DNA of 64,000 bases from assembly GCA_025617745.1 (NCBI GenBank), contig CM046853.1:10804974-10868973 (forward strand), read 5' to 3'. The first letter of the stretch is position 1; every line of letters begins with the position of its first letter. The notes under the pieces are model-generated. The model was given only the letters and a program-made list of their open reading frames with translations. It made no database searches and was not told the DNA's origin. Below, in pieces: positions 38,465-51,123 of the stretch. The position numbers were made by a program, and so were the translations under genes. This DNA is from Heliocidaris erythrogramma. Its lineage: Eukaryota; Echinodermata; Echinoidea; Camarodonta; Echinometridae.

Positions 38465-40553
38465 TAGACGTTTTGTAAAAGCAATTTTCCTATCTTCCTT
38501 AATCTGATATGTGTCCATGTGTGCAAATAGTCCGCGACCAATAAAAGCTGTTGTGTGAGACAAGTTGTAGGTATTTTCATATAAAAGACATTGATATTCG
38601 TTTTCTTTGCTTTAAATCAGATTAAAGATTTCAAATAAAACATTATGGAGTCACAGATGCTATCAACATCTACTAGCCATTATGCCAGCTGGCATTTTTT
38701 ATATAAAAGGTATTTTGTTGTCCGAAATTTTGCTCTGAAAAACATTCCTTTAATCCTCGGATACTGACATGACTGATAGTTCTCACAGTATCGTATTAAG
38801 TCTTGAACCTGACTTTATTTTTCTGTGCATCTCACATAACTTTCAAAAGAAATATAGAATGTTTTTGCCAGGCATACATCAGCGAGGTCTATGGTGTAAG
38901 CCAAATCATTTTCATCACCTTTCGTTATCTAAAAATTGTCAATAAAATTGCAGTTCAAGAAAAAGCAGTTGCTTCCTGCTTAGACAATTAACTAATTGAA
39001 CCATGAATGTTCATGTATTAAGAGTCGTATTTTGGCATTAGTAAATCATCTGACAAGAATTATGATAAGAATATTCATAATTTACTAAAGTTATGTTTTT
39101 GCCAATTTTGATAGAACAAAAACTAGCCAAAAAAGTGGGATAAAGTTCTTTTCATGCAGGAAGCTGTTTGATGCGGGATTCACAGGTGTTTAAATTTGAT
39201 TTATTTCTTTATAGTTCTCAATAAAAAAAAAAAATTTGTTGATTCATCTCTGTGTTCGGTTTTTTGTTGTTGTTGTTGTTGAGTGTTTTCATGACTTTTC
39301 TTCATTTTATTGCTGACGAATGAGATGCCACTGTGCAATTAAATTATTTCCATTTATATTTTTTTTGCACGTTTGTACAAACTAATCAGCTTGTTTGTTT
39401 AAAGACTGTAGTTCAATTTCTGAACAGCTTAACATATAGAATAATGCCCCTTTTTTCACTTAAGAATCCTGGTGATTAAGAAGCCAGAGATTAAGAAGCC
39501 GTGGGATTTTCATACGTCATGTACGTAGTAGCGGATTTAGGACTATCTGACGGGGGGGGGGGGGCACAGGTGTCAAAAAGAACTGAAAATTCTAAAATAG
39601 AATGCTAGCACAGAACCATACCGTAGAAGTTAATGCCAAATCTATTGCACAATTTTGTAATATCGAGATCACGGTTACGACACTCAGTAGAAATTATTTC
39701 ATCTTCAAGTTTCTCTCCTCGGGGTTCATATCGGAGAGCGGAAATATGAAATAGAAGATAAATCACGTCGTGTTGCTCACCATTAACGATAAACCGTATA
39801 CTCCCTTGGCATAAACATCTTCATCCTCCTACATTACCTGTCTTATATGCTTAATATGGTGATGCAAACTGGTAGCCTGAAAAATGATATCTTAGCTGAT
39901 ATATTGTATTTCAAGTTTGGTCTATTCTGAGGAAATTGCTGCAAGTGTCAGAAAGGTTAAACGTTGTTTTTTTTCTTCTTTTTGTTCGTTAATGTCTTGT
40001 GAAATGATGAAAAATCTCATTCCATATTCCTGGATATATTCTGATTGATAATGATTTGTTTTCCTTCAAAATTTTACAGGGAATATGAATATGAGAACAT
40101 GTCCAAACTGTTGCTTTTCCGCTATTGAGGGATGGCAGAAGACAAAAAGTAAACTTTAAAGTGCATTTTTGCTATATGTTGAAATTAGAGATAATGTTGA
40201 AAAGATTATGAATGAACAAGTAAAATGTAAATAGAATGTTCATAATATTCAAAAGTGAAGGAGATGAATATACAAGAGTGATAGAAAGAGAACAATAGAT
40301 TTAGACGATTAATAAGAGAAAGAAAAAAAAATAAAGGAAATGTGAGTGAAACGTAGAAATGACGCTTTGTATTTTGCGTAAGGGGTATAAGGGGTACATG
40401 ACTATTTAGAAACAAAAGGCTTGACTCATCTTTTTCAACACGACATTGACGCTTTTTTGTATCAGGTTTTTATGCATGGATTTGCTAAAGAATAGCCATT
40501 GGCAGAAGCAAGATAGTGATAAAATCAAATCAAATCAAATCAAGTAAAAGACA

Positions 40554-40615
40554 GGAGAGAGAGAGAGAGTGAAGGAAGGAAAGAAAGGGAGAGAGAGGGG
40601 AGGGAAGAGGGAACG
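40554..40615 (+). repeat. GA-rich microsatellite
   Basis: A (GA)n-rich tract, preceded at about 40524-40543 by an (AATCA)n run. A similar (AATCA)n run occurs at about 51467-51488 after an unrelated sequence; both could be retroposon tails. Confidence 0.8.
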
Positions 40616-40884
40616 ATGTCGGGAGGGGATACTCTCGAGTTCGATCTTCATTACGTGATGATAGAGATTTCACTCGCCTCGTGTCACTGTGTCTACTACT
40701 ATTACTACGCTTCTCTGACTCAAGGCTTGAATGATGATCGACATTAGAGTGGTTGGTTAATACCAAATAACCTATGATATGAAGGGAGAAATCTAGATTA
40801 CACCTTACAAGTTCCATCAAAATCAGGAAAGACAGACCAATAGTTTGTCTTTCATAATATTTCGTACTGACACCAGTCTACGTT

Positions 40885-42039
40885 CAGGGGCGTCGCTAGA
40901 TTGGGGGTTGTCACAACCCCCTCCCCCCCCCCCCCCCCACTCAAAATTGTTGTCGGCAAAAAAAGGAGGGGAAGAAAGGGAGAGGGAAGAGGAAAGAGGA
41001 AAGGGAAAAGGAAAAGGAGAAAAGAAAAAGGAGAAGAAAAAAAAGAGAAAAAAGAAAAGGGAAAGGAAAGTAGAAAAACAGAAGGAAAAGAAAAGGGAAG
41101 GAAAGAAAAAGAAGGAAAAATTTTGTTCGCAAGAACACTGCAATTTTGATATATTCGGGGAAAAGGCGTCCCCTTCGGAAATGGGCTGCAGCCCTCAACC
41201 CCGCGGATTTTCGAAGTTCCGATATTCATATTCGGGCAGCAAGGTGCTAGAATAGCCAAATATTTGGGAAGCAAGGTTCCCAGATAATAATATTGCATGT
41301 ATGTAACTTGTGTATATAACTTCTGTACATTTTCACTACGTAAAAAATCGCAAAAATTTAGAAATTGAAAAGTTGATATTTGGGCGAAAGGCGTCCCCTT
41401 CAGCAATGGGATGCACCCCCCTCAGCAATGGGATGCACCCCCCTCCCCCCGAGGATTTTCAAAGTTCCGATATTCATATTCGGGCAGCGAGGTGCTGGAA
41501 TATCCAATATTTGGGAAGCAACGTTCCCAGATAATAATACTATATTGTGTATGTGCCTTCTGTACATTTTCACTGCGAAAAGCTTTTTTTTAAATTTGCT
41601 CACTCGCTTCGCTCGCTCGCAAACATTTAGAAATTGAAAAATTAATATTTGGGCGAAAGGCGTCCCCTTCAGCAATGGGATGCAGCCCCCTCCCCACCCC
41701 CGAGGATTTTCAAAGTTCCGATATTCGGGCACCCACCACTTCATATTCGGGCAACGAGGTACCAGAATATCCACATATTTGGGCAGCGAGGTTCCCAGAT
41801 AATTATGTAACTTCTGTATGTAACTTCAAGAGATTTGTGAGCGAGCTTTGCTCGCTCGCAAACATTTAGAAATTGAAAAGGTGATATTTGGGCAAAAGGC
41901 TTCAGCCCCCTCCTTGCGAAAATGGGCCCGTCAGTGATCAAGATCTCTACATCTGCGGCAAATTTGGTGCCAAATCCCACAAATTTGTCGGCAAATTTGG
42001 GTCACACCCCCCATTCAAAATGTTCTATTGACGCCCCTG
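40885..42039. mobile_element. TIR element carrying a minisatellite
   Basis: The ends CAGGGGCGTC (40885-40894) and GACGCCCCTG (42030-42039) are inverted repeats. Inside are a C-run (40920-40939), a purine-rich tract (about 40960-41125) and about three and a third copies of a 225-270-bp unit. The unit marker is AAAGGCGTCCCC at about 41162, 41387 and 41656, with a diverged copy at 41895. No transposase is visible. The terminal motif resembles hAT-type ends, but no clear 8-bp target duplication was found. Confidence 0.6.
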
Positions 42040-42060
42040 TCTAAGTTTCATGTGAAATCA

Positions 42061-42130
42061 GTCGTAGTATCGTAGTATCGTAGATACCCCCCTCCCCCCC
42101 CCCCCCCCTCCTCCCCCCCCCCCCCCCCCC
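42061..42130 (+). repeat. TCGTAGTA repeat followed by long C-runs
   Basis: Three TATCGTAG units are followed by nearly uninterrupted C over about 40 bases (42087-42130). No gene. Confidence 0.9.
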
Positions 42131-42774
42131 TCTTTGCATTCAAAGGTCATTAAATCCATGTTATAAATCCATGTTATCTGCAATTTTCCGTCCGTTTGGA
42201 AAATCTTTCTCTTACGACGGCAAACTTTTATTATTTGACTGTCGCCCTCTTCTAATATTTTAGCATGGCCTTGGTTCAAGTAAAAGGAAGTGATCAACTG
42301 TAATATTCTTCCTATTACATTATGAATATTTACTTGTAATTTTCATGTCAACCGAAGGTGCATCCTATGAATTTCTCCCTTTTCTCTCATGAAAAGAAAC
42401 ATATCGCCATCGTGCAATACTTGACAGGGGTGAGAAAAATATCGCCATTGATGTCTTCATTCCCTTCTCCTCGTGTATTGGTTTTATACTTCTACAGCTT
42501 TAGGAGCCTGAGGTTGAGAAATGCATGTCAAATGTCTTATGACCACCATTCATAATCCTCGAGCAAACATCAAACTAAGCCGTTAGTCCGTAACATAACT
42601 TCCAAGTCAAACATTGAAGGAAAATATAGCTATAGGGGACATTATGTCGACATGCAATAGATTCCATCGAATGCGAAAGAGACGTCGGTGAAAGTAGAGA
42701 AATACGGTGGTCATGACTTGGGAAAACAGAGATGAAAATTAATATTACGAGCGGATGGAGATGAGATATTTTGA

Positions 42775-43045
42775 GAAGAAAGAGAAGAGGGAGAGAGAAT
42801 GTGGCTGGATAGAGAGAAAGAGAGAAAGAGGGTAGATAAAGAGGAGAGAGGGGGTAGACATGATAGAGGTAAGGGCCGAGAGAGAGGGAAAGATAGACAG
42901 AAAAATAAACTAGGAACAAAATGAGGAAGGGAGGACAAGAATAGAAAGAGAGAGAATGAAATAAAGAGAGAGATAGACATGGACAACGGTAAAAGGTGGA
43001 GGGACGAAGAGGTGTGACCCCCCCCCCCCACACACACACACCCAC
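42775..43045 (+). repeat. GA-rich tract ending in C-run and CA microsatellite
   Basis: Purine-rich GAGA DNA to about 42990, then a C-run at 43018-43029 followed by (CA)n. Minus-strand frames over it are Ser/Leu-rich low complexity. Confidence 0.85.
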
Positions 43046-44691
43046 ACTTACGCACACTCACATAAAGAACGGTTTAGCCACACCCTTGGTGAGAAAGAGA
43101 GACATAATAAATAAATAGCAAGGAAAAGGGACAAAACTGAAATATAGAGGAAGTCGTATTGTATGAAGAGAAGAAAAGCACCCGAAAAGCGAAATCATTC
43201 ACCATAAAGGTCACATGACACGTAACTGATTATACCCCACAGGGGACAGCCACGTACTGATGTTTCATCTAACATTATTTCATGATACCAACCATAACTG
43301 ATCTTTTTATGAAGTACATAGTGTGGTTGACAACTGTACCATGTCAACAAAACTATTAAGAAGGCAAATTTGTCAATGTGAACCAAAAGTTTGTCCTAGT
43401 TTTTGATGATATCGGAAATATGGTTCAAAGTGCATGAGTGAGGGGGAGGCCGGGGTCAAGAAAAAGATTTTGTATTTATTTTTGGTTATTCAAAAGGCAC
43501 CCTAATCTGTTTCAGTGATAGATGTATTTGTAATCGATTGAAAATACTGTTATTTTAATTTGACTTTTATTCTACAGCGGGGAAAACTAACGTTTTTTCA
43601 CAAGGGTAACATAACATGATGTATTTCTGAGAAGGCATTGTAAACGGTTTATTTTTCATGCTCCGTTTTTCAAAGTCCCTAAAGATATTCATTTAATCAT
43701 TCGACAGTAATGTCGGGGATAATCTGGCTACGTGAAGGTTAGCATTGACTTTTATCACGTTTATCATGTTTATGTAATAGCTCTTTCCTTTCCAGAAAAT
43801 TCATTTCGCTGAAATCTCTTTGACTTTCCGTTACATTACAAAACAATGCCTTTACATTTCCGTTCTCGCAAATTCCATTATTTTATTATTATTAGCATTT
43901 ATTCTTTTTTGAAAGCGAGATCTAAGCTTGTTTATTTTTGATGTGACAAAATCTTGTCATTAAAAGCAAGGACTTCGTCGGTGAACTGCGGTAGGTTACG
44001 GGTCACCATAAAGTGTCGCTGTAAAGTGACAACCTGAAAATATGATTCATGACTTCTCATTTCCCTTCTTTTTCAGACCCTAAAATTTCCCAATCTCTTT
44101 TCCAATGTATTCAGAAAAGCATCGTAAAATTAATATGTTAATGGGTATATATCCTTTCATGATAATTGTGTGTTAGTATTTGTCTATAATCATGATAATG
44201 TACTACTCAAATAAGTATTACTGCACCAAGTACCACGAATCTGTGGAAAATAATCGGAAAACAACCAAATTTCTCTTTCTGTCTTGAAATCTGGCAGTAT
44301 ATCGCCAAGTTCTCGCTCTACCATACGTACCAATCTCATCAAGCCAAAGAGGGAAATCGGAACAAAATATATTGCAATAGTGCAACAAATACGATTCTTA
44401 TTTTAAAAAATCAATAACAAAGTGCAATGATTTAAAACGAATCCGTGAGCAACAAATCTCGACCGTTGAGTTATTAATGATGTTTTTCTTGTAGTCCACG
44501 TGTTGACAGAGCCCAGGAAAAAGTACGACGCCGAAATATTTCTTGACAATACCTCTTCAAATTGTTTATTTTTCCAAAAACAAAAAAGTAATTTTTCATG
44601 TCGATTTGCGTTTATACGTTCGAATCAAAATGTACAAAAACTACTAGTCTTCGGGGAAAACGGGTAACTGCACAGAAGAGAGGGAAAGGGG

Positions 44692-44725
44692 TGAGAGAGA
44701 GAGAGAGAGAGATGTGAGAGATGAG
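44692..44725 (+). repeat. (GA)n microsatellite
   Basis: A short GA run in a purine-rich stretch just left of the TTAA foldback element. Confidence 0.85.
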
Positions 44726-44881
44726 AGAGAGGGGCAGAAAGATATGTGAAGAATGACGGAGAGGGGGAGATAAAGAGATGGGATGGATATAATGTCAAAT
44801 TGTAGACTAGCACCAACTGAAGATGACAGTCTACTCATGTTTAGGTATATGGTGAGTAGACGCTTCATAGATCATTCGATG

Positions 44882-45379
44882 TTAAAGGGAAAGTCCACCC
44901 TGATAATAGGTTGGTTCTAAAAGAAGCAGAAACATTTAAGAAACAGATAAATGAAAGTAAACTTATGAATATTTGTAGTTGTAATCAATCAAACACAAAT
45001 TGGCAACCCGTGACGTATCTTGCGAGTTCCTCTCCCATTTGCTTCGTACACAAAAATGTATAAATTTTCATTTTCTTTGTGTTTGATGAAGGAATAGATT
45101 TGTATCATACAGGTTTGGTGTAAAAGCATAAGTGAAATGATTATATCTAGGGTGCATGTAGTAAACAATTTTCTTTAGAGATAATGGAAATTTATGATTT
45201 TTAACTATGTACAGGGCAAATGGAAGAGGAGCTCGCAAGATGCGTCACGGAGTTGCCAATTTGTGTTTGATTGATTACAACTTCAAAAATGCATAACTTT
45301 CTTACTCAAACCTACACTCATCTTAATTTTTCTGCTTCTTTTAAAATCAAGATGATGTCAGGGTGGACTTCCCCTTTAA
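44882..45379. mobile_element. TTAA-flanked foldback element (piggyBac-like ends)
   Basis: TTAA at 44882-44885 and 45376-45379 borders inverted ends reading AGGGAAAGTCCACCCTGA on the left and TCAGGGTGGACTTCCCCT on the right. Inverted similarity continues inward: ATCAATCAAACACAAATTGG pairs with CCAATTTGTGTTTGATTGAT. TTAA target duplication is typical of piggyBac-type elements. It has no coding capacity. A second family with the same style of ends is at 60297-60905. Confidence 0.8.
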
Positions 45380-46202
45380 ATTTGAGAAATAAGAAAATGA
45401 TATATGATATAAAACGGGGAGAAAAACGACAGAGAAGATGAGCAGACATATAGGTGGGGTGAATTAATTGGTGGGTAATAGCTTGGAGGTATACCGTAAG
45501 TGGATGGGAGGTCATGTAGAAGGAGTACATGCATGGAATGATAGCTATAGCTCTGCTACTGAGCTGACACAAATCAATCACAACATATGTGAAATATTTC
45601 ACAGAGCCATGTAAACATTGTTATGCTTTAGAAACAAAGAAGAAGAAGAATAACATTCGACCGTCAGTGAGTAAGATGAATGGCCAATCAAAAACTAGAT
45701 GTCATCCACGGGACATCGACCTGTGTCTGTCGACCCTCTACAAAATGTGAGATACTGTAAAGATTGATGGAGATGTGTTGAATATACTGTTTATTATGAG
45801 CAGGTTTTTTCGTGGAAGTAATTACAGATTAAATTTACTTGAAAAAAGTAGAACAGATATTGTTGCTATTGTTTTAAATTTGATAACAATTTTACGACAG
45901 CTTCTATAATGCGTCTTAATGATATTCATGCATCATTCCACATTTTCATGCAATAGGAGAGTGACCTGGTTTCGTGTTATGTTTCCAGAAATAAACCACT
46001 TTTAATGTTTAAAAATAGTAAGATTTAATGCAGTCACCCTTATAACCCTATGTCTGAACTTCTGAAGGTACAGCACTGAACCACGACCTTTGCTGCATGA
46101 CCTCCAAATAAGTAGTGAAAAACCTCACTCGCTTTTCGGGATATTTCAACATCTATTGCACGAAACAACACACTTCATAGCAGCCTGGTATTTTCGAACT
46201 TT

Positions 46203-46417
46203 TCATAAATATTTAGACCATCGTTGATAAGCGCCAACGACAAAGACAGATAAACTGACACTGATGACTGCTAACATGGTCCTCAAAATGAGCTCGTAGC
46301 GAGGAAAGCCGAGGGTCGTCATCCTGTCAAGAGCTTCAAGCCTTAGGTCATCGTTAAAACTATACCAGCCTTCCACTGTGACGTTCCACATGCAACATGA
46401 GTACCAACAGAGGAATG
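46203..46417 (-). CDS. Candidate antisense exon of a claudin/PMP22-like membrane protein
   Basis: On the minus strand an acceptor-like AG precedes 46417. The frame then reads FLCWYSCCMWNVTVEG, passes an acidic stretch and LRLEALDRM, and enters a hydrophobic span (MLAVISVSLSVFVVG) ending at a TGA (46203-46205). This resembles the claudin-family first extracellular loop (W-x-x-C, then the LQA-x-R-like helix) and second membrane span. Third-position usage looks coding. The second loop cysteine is not where expected, no donor of good quality follows, and I could not find the partner exons. It could be a nested gene's exon, a decayed copy, or chance. Confidence 0.35.
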
Positions 46418-46419
46418 CT

Positions 46420-49400
46420 AGTTTTGAGTTGAAACATGACAGAAATCAGTATTCTTTTCTCATTTGCGACATAATGTCCCTTGGTTTTGTTAAGCGTGAA
46501 CCTAATATTATTACTTACTGTTTACAAATGATGATTCTCCGTTTTATTCACACAAATAAATCTCTGAGGTAGTTTACATTAAGAAATAAACCATTATTTA
46601 TTTCACTTTACTTCCTGCTACGCCTAATGCGTGAAGTGCATTTTTTTTTGTGTGGGGGGGGGGGGGAGGGTGGGGACAAAGTCCTTACCTTGAGTCATAT
46701 TTTTTTTGCTATGCCGGTATACCAATACATGTTTATCGCATTTTTCTATAATACTAATTTATAATTATACACATATTTTGAAACTGTATGAATACAAAAG
46801 AAACTGCTTGATATTTGCTCGCTTCAAATACCCAAACGAGACATGTTACAAAATAATAGTAATATCAAGATTGAGTTTTGTCTACAAGGCATGAAGAGAT
46901 TCACTATTGAGTAAATACAAAATAGAGATAGATTCTCTATTGTTTACCAGACCAGAGGAATATGCAATATTTCAATCTTTGCACCTCTCATGATAACAGA
47001 ATGATTGTCTGGTGGGTAATGTAAACGTGAAACTCTGCGGGAGAAGTGGCATGGTCGTGCACCACCGGAGGATACAGGGGGTACAAGACAACCCCCCCCC
47101 CCCCCCCCGAATGAGATAGATATTAAGGTGAAAAATGTTGGGATGAGTAAGGAGGGTAGAGAACAAAAAGAAAATGTGTATATGTCTACAATAGATTGAT
47201 GATATATTGCTGAGGAAAATAGTTCAGAGACACGATTAACACTGAAAACGCATATTTAAAAGTGCAGAATGAGCACGACCTTCATGTTGGTATAGTAAAA
47301 AATAAAATGGTAAGACCTTTGATCTGTTTGTAATGTACATGTACATGTAATGTAGAATAAATTGTCGTTCTCATTAAAAATTTCTTGCTGATCTCTCAAT
47401 CTCTCAATCTCTCAATTCCCATGTTTCAATTAAAGATCATTTAAACAATAAATCTTTTTTTTTAGTAGAGAGGAAATAGTCCTTTCATAGAATGGTCAAG
47501 TGGTAGGCCTAGATCAAGGTCTCTAGCCCATCATTCACCCTATTTAAACCATCTTTAATTTTAGAATGGTTAATATTTAATCATGTTTAATTATTGCCGC
47601 GTTGAAATACCCGCAAATTTTTAAGCTGAAAAGAATTCCCATCATGGCGCGAGGCCCTTTTGATACCAATATCTATTCAATCTGGTTATACCACTATGAA
47701 AATGTAGGTTTATCCTAACCTCTCTTAAAATTGAACAGATCGCACTCCAGTGCTGATTATGATTAAGTCCTCAAATTGATATCTAATTACAGAGAGCAAA
47801 CAAAGATATGCTTAGAATGGCAATAAAATCGTACGAAATGTAAATAATGAAACGAATGACAAAAAATTGAATACTTTGTCATAACTCTTTGAGCTCTTCT
47901 GTCTAGGGTCGATAAACTGACAATGAGGTTGTTGATAATTATGTGTGTTTTTCGAGTCAGTATAAAAAAATGAAATACAGTGTAGAGTGAGCTGAGAAAC
48001 CAAGACTGGTGCTACACAATCATTATGTAATTACAAATCATAAACATTTGATCACTCTCTTAATTTCGATATTTAATATCTGTCATAATCCAGATCCATT
48101 TAAACGCAAGAGAATTGCTATTTCCAGATGTTTTCTTTTTCTTTGGGGTTGTATTAGATCAATCCAATAGCACGTTGGACTATTTTAGAGTGATTTGATT
48201 ATTATCTGAAATCCTTTGGTAAAAGGAATATATACACTCTGCCAAAAACACCCTTCTGTCATGTCTGGCAAAATACACTCCACACGATTTCGATTTATCG
48301 GTAATCTCAAATCCTCAAACACAATTGGTCACTAGAATAAATCGCTACAAAACTATTTTATCATTAAGGTGGGGGATCATCGATATAGTTGCTACAATTC
48401 TTCGCATATTAAATGCTGTTTCCTATTCATTGAAATAAAGGTTTGGTCGTATACCTTTAACATAGGATATGCTAAATTGGGCCTATTGTGACTTGCAAGT
48501 GGTGTAGCAGCCGTTGAGAGAACTACGTGTACGGTATCATCGTTTCTTCTCGGACAGTTTGTTCCACTTTCTAACAGATACCGCGTTACGGAGGAGGGGA
48601 AGGGGGTGTATAACCCTCCAAATTGACAACTTTCTTGGTATATAGTTGCTTGTCAGATTGACGACATATAACATGCTTCCAAAAAATGTGCTGAAATTTA
48701 TTTATCTATTCCTTTTTTTCTTCAAAATATTGTTTTTTTCATGTATTCAATCTATTTTTGTCTACCCCCCCCCCCCCCAAAGTGATGTTGGCGCAGCCCC
48801 TTGGTTCTAAGACCTCCTTGGTAGCTCATATTCGATGTATTCTTGAGGCTGATGATAAAAAAAGAGTGATATGAAAATAGGATATATGTTTGCAGCCACT
48901 GACCATGTTGACTTACAAGTAATGGACCCCATACTGCAATTCAAGCTTCAAGCACAAACAGGGTGTACAAACAACTCACGCTGATAGCAAAACATCGCCA
49001 TGATGGTTCGCTCTCTCCCTAACAAGGTCTAGCTATTTTTCGATGTTTGGTTCTTCTATTCTTGTATTATTTTGACCAATTTATGATCATAAATGATATG
49101 TTGATTTTTTATGAATGGAATAGTAATGGTGATTTCCGATCTGATAGCAGAGTTCAACGTCTTTGAGAGTAGTACCGACCTTGTACAAAAATTGTTGAAG
49201 TGGAAATGAAACAAAATTACCACCTTAATAGAAACTGTTGCCGAATTTTTTTGAAAGTATAAAGCGAAGTAAATCTTTATTTTTTTAAAGGTAATTCAGA
49301 GATAATTTTTTTGTGAATTTTGAAGCAAAATGGGAGGCATCCCGAATTCTATTTTTTTTTATTCATTCCAAGATGCATAAATATAATTATTGCAAACGTT

Positions 49401-51123
49401 TGTTTCATGTTCAGAAAAAAGGTTTGCGGTACAACCATGTGAGTTGTTTCATGTTAGCCATTATAAAAATATGTTTGTTTGTTTGTTTGTTATTTGTTTT
49501 GTTTGTGTTTTTTGTAACAATTTCTCTCGAATGTTAACTTTTTTATGTATAAAAGTTAGTGGTTTCGGTCTTTAGATGTATAAGATGATCAGAATTGTAT
49601 AAATTTCTATCACATTGTAATCTCCAAACATACATCATGAAGAGTGCATTACTAGGAGTATCACATAAAGGCATAATTTTATCAGGTCAGCGCATGGGAC
49701 TGGGTTGGTTTGGTATCATAATAATGTCTTAGAAGTCTTGAGGAACTAATTAATAAGGGAAGGGATTTTAAAAGCCACAATCTTGCATTATATCTCTTCG
49801 TCCATCATGCGTCATATGCAGAGCTCGCTTTCAGGATTATTCACCAGGTGTATGCCGGTTAAGGTCAAAGTCAGAAAGAGGTCATTACAACATGGCGTGG
49901 TTTGAATCATATCAAGGTGTCTTTATGAACTGATTCACGAAGATGCTTGTTACTTCAGGTCATGTAGATCATTAAATACATCTTTTTAAAGGCAACCAGA
50001 TGATTTTGGTCCATTTCATTAAGTTGGTCGTGTTTCTAAGATCTTACATGTACCTTCACCACTGCTGGCATTCAGTAAGAAAGAACGTCATGTCAGAAGA
50101 ATAATAATGTATTAACTAATATGCAGTTTAACTTTATAATGTCCACTAAACAAACGATAAAATATTTGGATCTTCGCTTAGATGCTCTAAGGTATATTTC
50201 AGATGACTAACGGTGCAATTTGACAAGAGATATGAAAGATTGATATCCAGTGGAAATATATCTGTGTTTTTTTTCTCTATATACCCATACTCATTGAAAA
50301 TGATCTTTCTCAAATACCCATGTGTAGTCTCGACAGGAAATACTGAACGCTTACCGCAGGCTTGAAGAATACGTCTGAAAGGGGAAGGGGCTTCCATTAT
50401 TTTGAGGTCCAGGTGCAGAATTTTGTTTTAAAACTGCTATCTATGAATGGGACAATAAATCGGAAAATACTGATGAAAAAGTAGGGAATCCGCAGTTTTC
50501 ATACACGCATATCACTAACGTCAGTTCATCATGATTTATCCTGTTTTATCTTTCTTATACAGGAAGACATTTTTAAAGAAAATATGTACGTCTTGTTCTT
50601 CATCTTTAGATTACAGAGGTAATGATATTAATTGGATTTGTAAATCGCCTTTTCCTAAGAATACAAACCTGTGAATATTACTTTTACATTGGGCTTTAGC
50701 CGAGCTACCGTGATAATGTGTTCAATCATTCAACAAATCTCTCTACTGGAACCCAATTACTTCACATGGGTCGAGAGGGGCAAATATCCATTAAATGTCT
50801 CGACAAAGGACGTTTGTGTCGTGACACACCCGGTACCGCGTGGTCCTTCTTCAGGTGGCTAATCCCCTGGACTGCGACATCTCTACGATATCCTCCAGAA
50901 GATATATGACGAACCATGATAAATACATGTCAATTATAAGCATAAAGTGACTATACACGGGATCGTTCGCATGTGACAAGTACAGAGTCCGATGCGAACA
51001 TCAATAAAATTCACCACGATGTTATTGCAATTGGTGATTTTGTTGTTGTTTTGTTGTTGTTGTTTTTTTAATTACTGATTTGTTATATCCTTTTAACTTC
51101 TTTTGTTCTTTTTTCCCACCTAG
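46420..51123. other. End of intron 1, no further gene recognised
   Basis: AT-rich DNA with G-run (46657-46667) and C-runs (47092-47108 and 48765-48778), an 8-base (TCTCAATC) repeat near 47393-47416, a (TTTG) patch near 49470-49500 and a TTG repeat near 51040-51066. The minus-strand frame at 50146-50397 is non-repetitive but unrecognised. Confidence 0.5.

Larger units (their letters stand above)
4617..51123 (+). other. Intron 1 (46.5 kb) of the matrix gene
   Basis: The donor at 4617 (GTATGT) and the acceptor at 51121-51123 (ACCTAG) are both phase 1, so exons 1 and 2 join in frame. I saw no further + strand exon, but a symmetric phase-1 exon could be missed in so long an interval. The intron is dominated by mobile-element debris listed separately. 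The blocks at 4.6-6.3, 7.1-8.7, 13.8-16.4, 16.5-18.3, 18.9-20.5, 20.8-23.4, 24.6-28.9, 31-34.2, 34.8-36.3, 38.5-40.5 and 42.1-44.6 kb show nothing beyond AT-rich DNA, homopolymers and short microsatellites. Confidence 0.7.

Noticed and set aside
40823-41406. Long Phe/Leu/Pro and Lys/Glu frames on both strands
   Set aside because: Low-complexity readings of the purine tract and C-run inside the TIR element.
48980-49001. Tiny minus-strand ATG exon with GTGAGT donor in the phase needed by the claudin-like exon
   Set aside because: Only seven codons and no membrane span; the phase match could easily be chance.
50146-50397. 83-codon minus-strand frame with an internal GTAAGC donor-like site
   Set aside because: Non-repetitive but unrecognised; a lone donor-like motif is not enough.
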